From positions 1,155,878 to 1,219,877 of the forward strand of contig PIZR01000002.1 of assembly GCA_002835675.1 (NCBI GenBank): a stretch of 64,000 nucleotides of DNA, in the 5' to 3' direction. The notes under the pieces were generated by a model. That model had not been told where the DNA came from. It ran no database searches and saw nothing but the letters and a program-made list of their open reading frames with translations. The DNA is from Bacillus sp. BA3 (GTDB lineage Bacteria; Bacillota; Bacilli; Bacillales; DSM-1321). This document shows positions 18,626 through 27,370 of the stretch, one piece after another (positions within the stretch are counted from its first letter, which is position 1; every line of letters begins with the position of its first letter). A program made the translations under genes and the position numbers.

Positions 18626-18650
18626 ATACCCGATAGTTTTGATATAAAAC
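18626..18650 (-). promoter_or_regulatory. sigma-B promoter of the short KGG gene
   Basis: On the minus strand GTTTTA, a 13-base spacer and GGGTAT: a full -10 match and one mismatch in the -35. It has the same layout as the paralog's promoter. Confidence 0.8.
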
Positions 18651-18670
18651 TAGAATCTATTAAAATTTCA

Positions 18671-18711
18671 AAAGGAAAAGCATCATGAATGATATCACTC
18701 ATGATGCTTCC
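18671..18711 (-). terminator. terminator of the DUF1659/DUF2922/YvrJ operon
   Basis: AAGCATCATGA pairs with TCATGATGCTT, followed on the minus strand by a T-rich run. It lies a few bases after the YvrJ stop. Confidence 0.8.
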
Positions 18712-18715
18712 TAAC

Positions 18716-18865
18716 CTACTTCGGAATCCCTTCTCGCAAGCGATTTGGCAGCTCTACAAGGGTTTCATTCAAAGTATCCAATTTCGTTTCAATTCTATGA
18801 AGCAAATAGAGGGTAACAATGATCGGGAACCCAATATCACTGACAAATGGCAGAATTTGATCCAC
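18716..18865 (-). CDS. YvrJ-family small protein
   Basis: A 49-residue frame with a GTG start after GAGGTG. It encodes DQILPFVSDIGFPIIVTLYL followed by LHRIETKLDTLNETL, a hydrophobic N-terminus with a coiled tail typical of the YvrJ family. It is the third gene after DUF1659 and DUF2922 genes, an order common in Bacillus. Function is unknown. Confidence 0.8.
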   Translation of the reverse strand: MDQILPFVSDIGFPIIVTLYLLHRIETKLDTLNETLVELPNRLREGIPK

Positions 18866-18905
18866 TTTTTATTCACCTCACTTCAAGTGTGTAACCTCCC
18901 GTTCG

Positions 18906-19124
18906 TTAAATAAGTTCCACTTCCTCCACATTCCGCTCGACGTGGCGCGCCGCCTTCAAATCGACAAAATTCCCGGAGGATGTAACGAACACATTCCCCG
19001 CAATGATTTTTTCCATTGCCTGTTTAACCGTGTATACTCCGACCGGATCCTTCGGATTATCAACGGAAATCGTCGCTGACTTTCCTTCCGCTGTAACGAA
19101 AATCAATTCCAATACTTTAGCCAT
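18906..19124 (-). CDS. DUF2922-family protein
   Basis: 72 residues: KVLELIFVTAEGKSATISVDNP, then VYTVKQAMEKIIAGNVF, the DUF2922 pattern. AGGGAGGTGATT precedes the ATG. It is the middle gene of a three-gene operon of small proteins with no known biochemical role. Confidence 0.88.
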   Translation of the reverse strand: MAKVLELIFVTAEGKSATISVDNPKDPVGVYTVKQAMEKIIAGNVFVTSSGNFVDLKAARHVERNVEEVELI

Positions 19125-19164
19125 TTCAAATCACCTCCCTCTTCCGACATCTTTCGAAAACCGA

Positions 19165-19383
19165 TTAGCCAATCAAAGAATACGTATCCACCCGGGTCAC
19201 TTCACCCATTGGATAATCCTGTACACTTGCGATTGCAACTGCTGTCGAAAACAACTGGTCCGCCGTCGCCTCGACCTTGATGTTTGAAAATGTCCTCCGC
19301 TTGAAAACGAGGGCGCCTTTTTCATTTAACCCCGTCTCAAAATCGATCCGCAACGTACTTGATACTGGAATTTGATTTGCCAT
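19165..19383 (-). CDS. DUF1659-family protein
   Basis: 72 residues beginning MANQIPVSSTLRIDFETGLN, with the KGALVFKRRTFSNIK segment typical of DUF1659. ATG 19383 follows AAAGGGGGTGAG; the GTG three codons earlier lies inside that site. First gene of the DUF1659-DUF2922-YvrJ operon. Confidence 0.88.
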   Translation of the reverse strand: MANQIPVSSTLRIDFETGLNEKGALVFKRRTFSNIKVEATADQLFSTAVAIASVQDYPMGEVTRVDTYSLIG

Positions 19384-19566
19384 ACCACTCACCCCCTTTC
19401 ACACTCTATATAAACTTTTACAGGATGAAAGTAGCATGGTCTTGAAACTTTTACGGAAAACGCATAAAAAGCTCCCCATCATTTGGGCAGCTCTATATCA
19501 GTATTTTTTAAAATCCATATTCTTTACTGTTTTTAAGGAAATCCTTTAAAACCACATTTTTATTAT

Positions 19567-19857
19567 CTACTGGCAATTATATTTGTCTTCTTCTCTCACT
19601 AAAAAATCTTTCTCAATTATTAACGGTTTTTCTACAAAATTAATTCTTCTCATTATTTGTTGTATTACTCTCGGGAAAAAGTAAGCTCCAAAGAAAGCAC
19701 AGATAAAAGCCTGTGACCAAGTTTTTAACCATGTAGATAAGAATAGATAATCATACCCCCTATTTATTGAGACTAATATGAATGAAATAAAAAAGGACAT
19801 ACAAAAAGCCATTAAAAATGCATAAATAATATTTCTGTATTTAACGTTTATATTCAT
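19567..19857 (-). CDS. DUF2798-family membrane protein
   Basis: 96 residues, with two membrane helices: RNIIYAFLMAFCMSFFISFI, and TWLKTWSQAFICAFFGAYFF leading into FPRVIQQIMRRI. This matches the DUF2798 pattern. It diverges from a LysR regulator, a frequent pairing that suggests it is the regulated gene. Function is unknown. Confidence 0.8.
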   Translation of the reverse strand: MNINVKYRNIIYAFLMAFCMSFFISFILVSINRGYDYLFLSTWLKTWSQAFICAFFGAYFFPRVIQQIMRRINFVEKPLIIEKDFLVREEDKYNCQ

Positions 19858-20011
19858 TATTTTTCTACTTCAACTCCTGATCTAATTTTAGGTTCCTTGA
19901 TAATTGTCTGTTGTTTTGTTCCCAACTATATTTTATTTCTTCCATTTACATTAGTAAAACCAATTTTTATAATAGGTCTATTAGAATTACTAATACAAAG
20001 GGGTAGTGAGA

Positions 20012-20875
20012 TTGAATTCGTATTATGCATTTATCAAAACTATAGAAACAGGCAGTTTTACAAAAGCTGCTGAAGAACTTGGCTATACGCAGTCCGCCAT
20101 TAGCCAAATGGTGCATTCATTAGAGGAAGAGCTTTCCACCACTCTTATTTTACGTTCTCGAAAGGGTATTACTCTGACACCAGATGGCGAGGAATTTTTG
20201 CCATATATCCGGAAGATTTGTAATTCACATAGGGAACTGACTGAAAAGCATAAAGAGATGGAGGGACTGCAAAGCGGTCTTATTCGAATTGGCACCTTTT
20301 CCAGTGTTACATGTCATTGGATACCGGGATTGATCAAAGATTTCAAGGAACTTTACCCGACTGTTCATTTTGAATTACATCAAGGAAATTATTCAGAAAT
20401 CTCAAACTGGATTAAAGAAGGCAGCGTAGACTTTGGCTTTGTGAATTCAAATGTTACGGATTTAACTACGATTCCCTTGCAAGAAGATGAAATGGTGGCT
20501 GTAATGCCAGTAGATCACCCTTTAGCATCATCCACAGAAGTCTCCTTGGTGGAATTGCTAAAAGATCCTTATATCCTGTTGGATGAGGGAGTTATACATG
20601 AACCATTAATAATTTTTAAACAGTACAATTTTGAACCTGATACACAATACCGGGTCTATGATCCTTATGCGATTATGTCCATGATTGAACAAAAGCTTGG
20701 CATTTCGATTTTACCGAAACTGCTCTTAAATAAATGTCCCTATAATATTGTAACGAAAGCCATCTCCCCTTCTATTATCCGAACAATTACATTGGCATAC
20801 AAAGATAAAAGGGTATTGCCAATAGCAAGCAGGTATTTTATTGACTTTATTATTGAAAGGTATAGGGAAATCTAA
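20012..20875 (+). CDS. LysR-family transcriptional regulator
   Basis: About 287 residues. The N-terminal winged HTH reads TGSFTKAAEELGYTQSAISQ, and the periplasmic-binding-like effector domain follows (GLIRIGTFSSVTCHWIPGL...). The GTG at 20006 sits only 2 bases from AAAGGGG, whereas TTG 20012 has an 8-base gap and is the better start. It diverges from the DUF2798 gene, its probable target. The ligand is unknown. Confidence 0.88.
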   Translation: MNSYYAFIKTIETGSFTKAAEELGYTQSAISQMVHSLEEELSTTLILRSRKGITLTPDGEEFLPYIRKICNSHRELTEKHKEMEGLQSGLIRIGTFSSVTCHWIPGLIKDFKELYPTVHFELHQGNYSEISNWIKEGSVDFGFVNSNVTDLTTIPLQEDEMVAVMPVDHPLASSTEVSLVELLKDPYILLDEGVIHEPLIIFKQYNFEPDTQYRVYDPYAIMSMIEQKLGISILPKLLLNKCPYNIVTKAISPSIIRTITLAYKDKRVLPIASRYFIDFIIERYREI

Positions 20876-21021
20876 CGTTATTGCTTTTATCTTATTTTCC
20901 CTTTACATTCTTTTTTTATAACGGACATTCCTGATGCGAAGTTAAATTGCAGTTGCCTTTAAATGGCATGTCATGTTCGGCTTTTCTGGGAAATAATAAT
21001 CTCGAAAGGAAGTGGATGTTG

Positions 21022-21663
21022 ATGTCATTAGAATGGTTTGACAGAGTAAGCGGGGAATTGCAGGATCATCTTAAATCAATTTGTGAAAAATACGACCGCA
21101 ATGGCAGTTTGATCGTGGAGCGCGGGTCTAAGCATCCACGTATCGAGTTTTATACAGAGCTGGATGACAATGAGCGGGATTATTTTGCCACGCTGTTTTT
21201 TGATCCGTACAATGAAGAATTTTATATGGAATCGTTCGAGCCTGATTTAGGGCAGATCAGCAAGGTCATCCTTTCGGACATTGAAGATATCGTCGATGCT
21301 GTCCATGAGAGCTTCCATAACTATTTGGAAGAGGAAGATGATGATTACGAATATGATATGGATGATGATAATGATGATTTGTATGATCCAGACGGCAACG
21401 ATTCCGAAATATACGAAATCGATGTAGATTGGGAAACGCCTGAAGTGACTGCCTATATCCAGGATAATGAAGTCGAGGTCACCTATCAATTCGGTATCGT
21501 CCAGGAAACAGGTGATGGTGTACTGAAACGGATCAATCGGATTCGGACAGCTGATGATGACCTGATAAAGGATGAAACGAATTTCATTTTCAGCAAGGAA
21601 GAAGCAAGCACGATCATCGCCATGATAGCCAGTCATATGGATTCACTTAGTGAAATGGAATAA
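21022..21663 (+). CDS. acidic protein of unknown function
   Basis: About 213 residues, strongly acidic. An Asp/Glu-rich linker near residues 100-125 (EEEDDDYEYDMDDDNDD) separates two conserved-looking halves, EWFDRVSGELQDHLKSICEKY and EVEVTYQFGIVQETGDGVLKR. No known domain is recognised. ATG 21022 suits the AAAGGAAG site. A very strong terminator follows. Confidence 0.7.
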   Translation: MSLEWFDRVSGELQDHLKSICEKYDRNGSLIVERGSKHPRIEFYTELDDNERDYFATLFFDPYNEEFYMESFEPDLGQISKVILSDIEDIVDAVHESFHNYLEEEDDDYEYDMDDDNDDLYDPDGNDSEIYEIDVDWETPEVTAYIQDNEVEVTYQFGIVQETGDGVLKRINRIRTADDDLIKDETNFIFSKEEASTIIAMIASHMDSLSEME

Positions 21664-21670
21664 AACCAAT

Positions 21671-21706
21671 AAAACCTTGTCCATGATCATCATGGACAAG
21701 GTTTTA
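21671..21706. terminator. terminator shared by convergent genes
   Basis: AAAACCTTGTCCATG pairs perfectly with CATGGACAAGGTTTT around ATCAT, between the acidic-protein gene and the convergent csgA-like gene. Confidence 0.88.
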
Positions 21707-21961
21707 TCATATAATAATCAGTTCATATACCTCTGATAATTGCGTGACCCGTTCCGTATCACTAGCTTCCTTCGCATGTTTAATTTCCTGAGGAAGAATA
21801 TGGTTAAGGAGACTGGCTTCTTTACCGGATAGTTTATTGACGAGTTCTTCTTCAGAATGAAAATGTCCGCTTTTGATTTTATTATAAATTTCCTGCGCTT
21901 CAGGATATTGGTCCGTATAGTTAGACAATATCTCACGTAAGTAGCCAATCGTACGATCCAT
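21707..21961 (-). CDS. csgA: sigma-G-dependent spore protein CsgA family
   Basis: 84 residues, beginning MDRTIGYLREILSNYTDQYP and ending in RVTQLSEVYEL, both hallmarks of B. subtilis CsgA, an acid-soluble spore protein made in the forespore. The central KEASLLNHILPQEIKHAKE segment also fits. A TTG codon precedes ATG 21961; the ATG suits the GAGAGGG ribosome site. Its function inside the spore is unknown. Confidence 0.82.
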   Translation of the reverse strand: MDRTIGYLREILSNYTDQYPEAQEIYNKIKSGHFHSEEELVNKLSGKEASLLNHILPQEIKHAKEASDTERVTQLSEVYELIII

Positions 21962-22035
21962 CAAACCATCCCTCTCGAATGTTAGATTTTTGCTTACATG
22001 CTATACCTTCCCCCATTTTTTGATGATAAATTCCT

Positions 22036-22065
22036 AAAAAAAAGATATCCAAGTCAATGGATACC
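22036..22065 (-). terminator. Rho-independent terminator
   Basis: On the minus strand GGTATCCA-TTGACT-TGGATATC is followed by eight T, directly after the XRE gene. An almost identical hairpin lies at 22894-22929. Confidence 0.85.
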
Positions 22066-22069
22066 CTAA

Positions 22070-22267
22070 TCAGTCTTCCTCCCAAAATAAATCATCCAAT
22101 GTGCGGGATAATGCTTTACAAATTCCGACACATAAACTTAATGAGGGATTATACTTTCCGGATTCAATCAATCCTATCGTTTGCCTGGATACCCCGACAA
22201 TCTTGGCCAGTTCTTCTTGTGACAAGTCCTTTTCTACTCTCGCAAGCTTCAGTTTTATATTTTTCAA
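22070..22267 (-). CDS. XRE-family HTH regulator
   Basis: 65 residues, essentially one helix-turn-helix: LSQEELAKIVGVSRQTIGLIE, then KYNPSLSLCVGICKALSRTLDDLFW. The start is TTG with an AGGTG site. Small regulators of this type are often co-transcribed with a membrane protein, as here with the gene just upstream. The target is unknown, possibly its own operon. Confidence 0.88.
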   Translation of the reverse strand: MKNIKLKLARVEKDLSQEELAKIVGVSRQTIGLIESGKYNPSLSLCVGICKALSRTLDDLFWEED

Positions 22268-22295
22268 GGGAACGCACCTACTATTTCTTATTATC

Positions 22296-22787
22296 TTAGC
22301 TATTCTTCATTCCGATTTTCTTCGCCAGCAAGTATATACCACCAAAAAACAGAAGTAAAATCGGCAAATAGATCATAACGGATACAAACGATACCAATAC
22401 AAAATACCATACGCCCTGGGAACTGCTATCTGCATAGGATACAGCACTATTCACCCCCATGAATATAGCGATGATGAGTGCTAAAGCAACCGTCCCAAGA
22501 ATCGTCTTCCTGCTCATCGGTGTTTTGCTTGTGCGGTCATGCATCTCCACCTCATCCCAGAATACACCTAAGAAAATGGAACGAGCTAAGTAATACAGCC
22601 CTCCTACAACAAGGATCGCGAACTCCAGATATAACTCCCCGCTGCCTGCACCATATTTATATAGTTTGAAAAGTCCACTCACCAGGCAAATGGCCAAAAT
22701 GACGTAATACATTTCTTTATAAATTTTATTTCTAACATTCTCAACCCGCTCATCCGTGATCTTTTTCGTTCGTTTGAATAGATTCAT
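22296..22787 (-). CDS. membrane protein, DUF6773-like
   Basis: About 163 residues with four membrane helices after a charged N-terminus (MNLFKRTKKITDERVENVRNK). The conserved-looking FWDEVEMHDRTSKTPMSRKT loop resembles Bacillus DUF6773 proteins. ATG 22787 follows GGAGG; the longer frame lacks a ribosome site of its own. It forms a two-gene operon with the XRE regulator. Confidence 0.72.
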   Translation of the reverse strand: MNLFKRTKKITDERVENVRNKIYKEMYYVILAICLVSGLFKLYKYGAGSGELYLEFAILVVGGLYYLARSIFLGVFWDEVEMHDRTSKTPMSRKTILGTVALALIIAIFMGVNSAVSYADSSSQGVWYFVLVSFVSVMIYLPILLLFFGGIYLLAKKIGMKNS

Positions 22788-22893
22788 CTCTGATCGACCT
22801 CCAATAATTCCATCGCTTACCCTTATTATATGATTCATTTAACTTTTTGCAACATATATATTACATTTTATATTTTATAAATTGCAATATGTA

Positions 22894-22929
22894 TAAAAAA
22901 AGATATCCAAACATCAAGTTTGGATACCT
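22894..22929 (-). terminator. terminator beyond the 41-bp repeat array
   Basis: On the minus strand GGTATCCAAAC-TTGAT-GTTTGGATATC is followed by seven T. It ends leftward transcription from the GntP gene, so the 41-bp array lies in that gene's 3' untranslated region. Confidence 0.8.
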
Positions 22930-22971
22930 CAATAACCCTATTTAGGGTTTTACTCTAAAGTTTTGGGGATT

Positions 22972-23272
22972 TACTCGTATATCTCCATTTTCGGAGATAT
23001 ACCTGCAATTTTCGTCGATATATCTACTTTTTCGGAGATAAACCTGCAGTTTTCGTCGATATATCTACTTTTTCGGAGATAAACCTGTAGTTTTCGTCGA
23101 TATATCTCCATTTTCGGAGATATACCTGCAAGTAACGTCGATATATCTCTATATTCGGAGATAAACCTGTAGTTTTCGTCGATATATCTCCATTTTCGGA
23201 GATATACCTGCAGTTTTCGTCGATATATCTACTTTTTCGGAGATAAACCTGTAGTTTTCGTCGATATCGTGA
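22972..23272 (-). repeat. 41-bp tandem repeat array
   Basis: CGTCGAT recurs at 23013, 23054, 23095, 23136, 23177, 23218 and 23259, always 41 bp apart. Each unit has a TATCTCC/GGAGATA or TATCTAC/GGAGATA inverted pair around a T-rich loop. Because 41 is not a multiple of 3, the open frame running through it (23024-23323) is not a conserved protein. Confidence 0.9.
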
Positions 23273-23282
23273 ATTCACCATT

Positions 23283-24710
23283 TTATATAATGCCAAACCA
23301 GGTATAGAGGGCAATGATGACAAAGACAGCCAATGATTTTATGATGGTGATCATGAATATGCTTCCATATGATTGCCTATGCGTTAATCCTGTGACGGCA
23401 AGCAGGGTGATGACGGCTCCGTTATGCGGAAGTGTATCCATGCCGCCTGATGCCATCGCGACTACACGGTGCATCACTTCAGGTGAGATATTGGCCGCGG
23501 CGATTGCTTGATTGTATTTATCAGCCATTGCGCTTAATGCAATTCCCATCCCCCCGGAAGCCGACCCTGTTATGCCTGCCAGTGCACTAGTGGTGACAGC
23601 ACCGTTGACAAGCGGATTCGAGAACACACCGGATATCCCGTCACTGATCTTCGCAAATCCTGGAAGGGCAGCGATGACTCCGCCGAAACCATATTCCGAA
23701 CCAGTGTTCATGACGGCAAGCAATGAGCCACCAATACTGTTGTTCAGTCCTTCTTTCATGTTTTTCGTCACTCGTTTCCAATCATAGGCAAGGGCTGTGA
23801 TGATTCCGACGATCAGTGCAATCTCCACCGACCAGATTGCAGCATTCGCTGCTACATCAACAGAATAATCTTCTAATCCCATTGCGGAAAAATCAAATCC
23901 ATCAGGATACCAGTTTGGTATGGCTTTAGACAGATAATTATTCATGATGGCAACCAACCCAAGCGGAACGAATGCTAAAATCTGCCGGAATACAGATTGG
24001 TTTGAATGTAAATCAGGAGCGGGCTCCCCTTTTTCCTGTTCAGGATCAGCGGCATTTTTCGCAGCAAGCCCATAATATCCTTCCCCTGCTTTTTTGGCTC
24101 GCCTTTTTCTGCTTTCCAAGTAGGCCAATCCAACCGATAAGACAAAGATGGCGCCTATGATTCCAAGGATTGGAGCCGCATAAATGTTTGTACCAAAGAA
24201 GGACGTAGGAATGACATTTTGAATTTGGGGAGTTCCCGGCAAAGCATCCATCGTGAACGTGAATGCCCCAAGTGCGATGGTAGCCGGCATAAGCCTTTTA
24301 GGTATGTCGGCTTGCTTGAACAATTGAACGGCAAAAGGATAAATGGCGAAAACCGCAACAAATAAACTCACGCCGCTATAGGTTAAAATCGCACCCAAAA
24401 GGACAATCGTCAGCATCGCTTGTTTTGCACCGATCAAGCGGACTATCGTCTTTGCAATCGATTCGGCGATTCCCGACATTTCGATGATCTTCCCGAAAAT
24501 GGCCCCTAATAAAAAGACGGGAAAATAGTTTTTGATGAAAATGACCATCTTTTCCATGAATACGCCGGAATAGAATGGCAAAACATTACCCGGATCGATG
24601 AAGAAGACCGGTAAAAGTGCAAAGATAGGTGCAAATAAAATGACAGAATAGCCGCGGTAGGCTGCAAACATCAATAGCCCCAGCGCCAGCAATATAATCA
24701 TTAAGTCCAT
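23283..24710 (-). CDS. GntP-family permease (second copy)
   Basis: A 475-residue membrane transporter with about twelve helices and GntP landmarks: FPVFLLGAIFGKIIEMSG, LTYSGVSLFVAVFAIYP, LPGTPQIQNVIP and GGMDTLPHNGAVITLL. Such proton symporters import gluconate or other hydroxy acids. It follows a 3-hydroxybutyrate dehydrogenase gene, so hydroxybutyrate is a reasonable but unproven substrate. A hairpin separates it from that gene. The Glu/Lys-rich loop near residues 205-240 is longer than in its paralog. Confidence 0.88.
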   Translation of the reverse strand: MDLMIILLALGLLMFAAYRGYSVILFAPIFALLPVFFIDPGNVLPFYSGVFMEKMVIFIKNYFPVFLLGAIFGKIIEMSGIAESIAKTIVRLIGAKQAMLTIVLLGAILTYSGVSLFVAVFAIYPFAVQLFKQADIPKRLMPATIALGAFTFTMDALPGTPQIQNVIPTSFFGTNIYAAPILGIIGAIFVLSVGLAYLESRKRRAKKAGEGYYGLAAKNAADPEQEKGEPAPDLHSNQSVFRQILAFVPLGLVAIMNNYLSKAIPNWYPDGFDFSAMGLEDYSVDVAANAAIWSVEIALIVGIITALAYDWKRVTKNMKEGLNNSIGGSLLAVMNTGSEYGFGGVIAALPGFAKISDGISGVFSNPLVNGAVTTSALAGITGSASGGMGIALSAMADKYNQAIAAANISPEVMHRVVAMASGGMDTLPHNGAVITLLAVTGLTHRQSYGSIFMITIIKSLAVFVIIALYTWFGII

Positions 24711-24775
24711 GAAAGTCCCCCTTAAACAAATATTCCAAGTTTGAATAATTTCTCCAAACTAGTTAAAAATACGCC

Positions 24776-24832
24776 AAAAGTGAACCTCTCTGACAAATTA
24801 AAATTTGTCAGAAAGGTTCACCTTTATTTTTT
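24776..24832. terminator. hairpin between bdh and the second gntP gene
   Basis: A stem of about 20 bp (GTGAACC... with ...GGTTCAC, one mismatch). The minus-strand T-run is weak, so it may reduce rather than block transcription into the downstream permease. On the plus strand it is followed by eight T. Confidence 0.65.
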
Positions 24833-24845
24833 TTATAATTATTGA

Positions 24846-25622
24846 TTATTGAGCTGTATAGCCACCGTCAATGACAACAGCTTGACCTGTTACGCTTTTC
24901 GCTTTATCGCTTGCCAGGAACAATGCATAATCAGCAATTTCACTAACATCCAATAAACGTTTTTGAGGCACTAATGGAAGAAGGACTTCTGCCAATACAT
25001 CTTCAATCGGAACATTACGTGTTTTCGCCAAGTCTGCCATTTGTCCGCGAACAAGCGGAGTATCGACATATCCAGGGCATAAAGCATTAACAGTAATACC
25101 ATGTTCTGCACCTTCCAAAGCAGCAACTTTCGTTAAACCGATTACTCCGTGTTTTGCGCTGTTGTAAGCCGCTTTACCTGCGAATCCGATAACACCGTTA
25201 ATGGAAGAGACGTTAATGATGCGGCCGAAACCTTGTTCTTTCATGATTGGGAACACGGCTTTAGTTAGAATGAACGGCGCTGTCAGCATGATTTTTATCA
25301 TCAATTCGTATTTAGCAGTCGGGAAATCCTCGATTGGTGATACATGCTGCAGCCCCGCATTGTTAATCACGATGTCAACCGAACCGTATGTTTCTTTAGC
25401 TTCCTTCACCATATTTACGATATCTTCTTCTTTTGTAACATCGGCTTTGATTCCAATTGAATCGAAACCAAGTTTTTTCAATGATTCCGCAGCATCTTTC
25501 ACCGATTCTTCATTAATGTCGGAAAGAACCACTTTGGCTCCACTTTCAGCGAAATGCTTACCAATTTCAAATCCAATACCGCGAGCAGAACCTGTAATAA
25601 TAACGACTTTATTTTCAACCAT
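24846..25622 (-). CDS. 3-hydroxybutyrate dehydrogenase (second copy)
   Basis: A 258-residue SDR enzyme closely similar to that at 3985-4761: TGSARGIGFEIG, INNAGLQHVSPIEDFPT, the ISS(I)NG serine and YNSAKHG. It oxidises 3-hydroxybutyrate to acetoacetate. Placed 44 bp after a GntP permease and before another, it looks like the catabolic half of an uptake-and-oxidation operon. AGGAGG precedes the ATG. Confidence 0.92.
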   Translation of the reverse strand: MVENKVVIITGSARGIGFEIGKHFAESGAKVVLSDINEESVKDAAESLKKLGFDSIGIKADVTKEEDIVNMVKEAKETYGSVDIVINNAGLQHVSPIEDFPTAKYELMIKIMLTAPFILTKAVFPIMKEQGFGRIINVSSINGVIGFAGKAAYNSAKHGVIGLTKVAALEGAEHGITVNALCPGYVDTPLVRGQMADLAKTRNVPIEDVLAEVLLPLVPQKRLLDVSEIADYALFLASDKAKSVTGQAVVIDGGYTAQ

Positions 25623-25666
25623 TATGAATTCCTCCTAGAGTAGATTAATTAATATATCGATATTTA

Positions 25667-26950
25667 TTAAACGATACCGATGGCACCCATTATGATGCCG
25701 ACGATCATGGCAATGGTCGGGATGATGAACGCAACCACGAAAACATCCTTATATGTTTCTTTATGAGTCAATCCTGTAACCGCCAATAGTGTTAATAGAG
25801 CACCATTATTAGGGAAAATGGATGCACCTGAAGCGACTGCCGCCATTCTGTGGAATACATCCGGGCTGATTCCCGTCGATTGTGACAAGTTGTAAAAAGT
25901 ATCGCCAAGTGCATTAAGCGCAATACCCATACCTCCTGAAGCTGAACCAGTGATGATTGCCATGATTTGTACGGCAAGAGATTCAGCAACGAGCGGATTG
26001 CTCGAAATATTAAGCAGCCAAGAAGTGATGTTATCAAATGCAGGTATAACCGCAATGACAGCTCCGAATCCAACAGCGGCACTAGTATTCAGGATGGCCA
26101 TCACTGACCCTTTCGCTCCCTCATTAACAGAGAAAATGAACTTTTTGTAATCCTTGATATTAATGACCATAATGCTCAGAACCCCTAATAATAATGCATA
26201 GATAGGTTCTAATTTCACAACGTTAAGCAATAGGACAACAATAAGAAGCGGAACTAAAGACAATAACCAATTCGGTACTTTTTCACCTTGCTCAGAACCG
26301 GTAACCGCATCATCCGATTCGATGAATCCTTCTCCTTTAGCAGAAAGAGATCTTTCTCTGTAGGATAACCAGAAATACCCGCCAACTGCCATTATCAATG
26401 AAGTGACGATACCGATGATCATGCCTGAAGTGGGTGTCGTATGGAAATACTCCATCGGTATCAGGTTTTGGATTTGCGGTGTACCCGGTATGGCCGTCAT
26501 CGTGAAAGTGAATGCCCCAAGCGCAAAAGTGGGAACAAGCAGCCTTCTCGTAACGTTTGCTTCTTTAAATAACGCAAGCGCGATCGGATAAACGGCAAAC
26601 ACGACCACAAATAAACTGACTCCGCCATATGTCAATAAAGCGGAAGCGATCAGTACCCCTAGAATCGCCCTCTTTTTACCAATGATCTGCGTTACCTTCT
26701 TGGCAACGGATTTCGCTGCACCCGTTTCTTCCATCAGCTTTCCGAAAATCGCTCCTAGCAGGAAGATCGGGAACCACTTCTGAACGAACCCGACCAATCC
26801 GGTCATATACGTTCCGGTATACGTATCAAATACATCCAATCCGCTCATCAATGCTACTACTCCAGCCACCAGCGGGGCCACCCAAATGATGGACCATCCC
26901 AAATAGGCCAAAGCCATCAGCAATACTAAGCCTACAATTATACTTAACAC
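25667..26950 (-). CDS. GntP-family permease (first gene of operon)
   Basis: A 427-residue transporter with helices and motifs parallel to the 475-residue paralog: FPIFLLGAIFGKLMEETG, LTYGGVSLFVVVFAVYP, IPGTPQIQNLIP and FPNNGALLTLLAVTGL. It probably imports a short hydroxy acid such as 3-hydroxybutyrate for the next gene. It diverges from a LysR regulator with a dyad in between (27072-27095). Confidence 0.88.
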   Translation of the reverse strand: MLSIIVGLVLLMALAYLGWSIIWVAPLVAGVVALMSGLDVFDTYTGTYMTGLVGFVQKWFPIFLLGAIFGKLMEETGAAKSVAKKVTQIIGKKRAILGVLIASALLTYGGVSLFVVVFAVYPIALALFKEANVTRRLLVPTFALGAFTFTMTAIPGTPQIQNLIPMEYFHTTPTSGMIIGIVTSLIMAVGGYFWLSYRERSLSAKGEGFIESDDAVTGSEQGEKVPNWLLSLVPLLIVVLLLNVVKLEPIYALLLGVLSIMVINIKDYKKFIFSVNEGAKGSVMAILNTSAAVGFGAVIAVIPAFDNITSWLLNISSNPLVAESLAVQIMAIITGSASGGMGIALNALGDTFYNLSQSTGISPDVFHRMAAVASGASIFPNNGALLTLLAVTGLTHKETYKDVFVVAFIIPTIAMIVGIIMGAIGIV

Positions 26951-27071
26951 TCGAAATCACCTCTTTCCAAGGTGATGTAAATAGTTTTGCTTTCCATCAT
27001 GCTTCCCCCTTGATGTGTAAGTCCCTTATGCTGCAGACTTCAAAATCCTTGTCTTACAGCTTCAACCCTAA

Positions 27072-27095
27072 AAGATACCCTCTTTTTGTTATCTT
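27072..27095. promoter_or_regulatory. candidate LysR operator
   Basis: AAGATA, 12 bases, TATCTT: a perfect 6-bp dyad in the 420-bp divergent region between the GntP operon and the LysR gene. LysR sites typically have such T-N11-A symmetry. The rest of the spacer shows no gene. Confidence 0.4.
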
Positions 27096-27370
27096 AAAAT
27101 AACTTCATAAACCTACCTTGTCCGCATTTCGAGAAAGATGAATAAGCTGATTGATAGGATGGAAATATATTCATTAACATAAAACATCATAAATACAGCT
27201 CCTACTAAAGCCCTTTCTCCTTACACTTTTACAGTAAAGAATATTTTATTAAAATAGGGTTATATATACTTGCTTTTTAATCCTCATATAGTTTACATCT
27301 CCTTAATTTATAAGTAAAATGAATAATAAGAATACACTTTATGCTAATGACGAATAAATGGGAGACAGAT

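Noticed and set aside
22976-23272. CRISPR array
   Set aside because: Regular spacing, but the units are contiguous with no unique spacers and no cas genes are nearby.
23024-23323. 99-codon minus-strand frame through the 41-bp array
   Set aside because: The repeat unit is not a multiple of three, so the translation shifts phase each unit. It is a by-product of the array.
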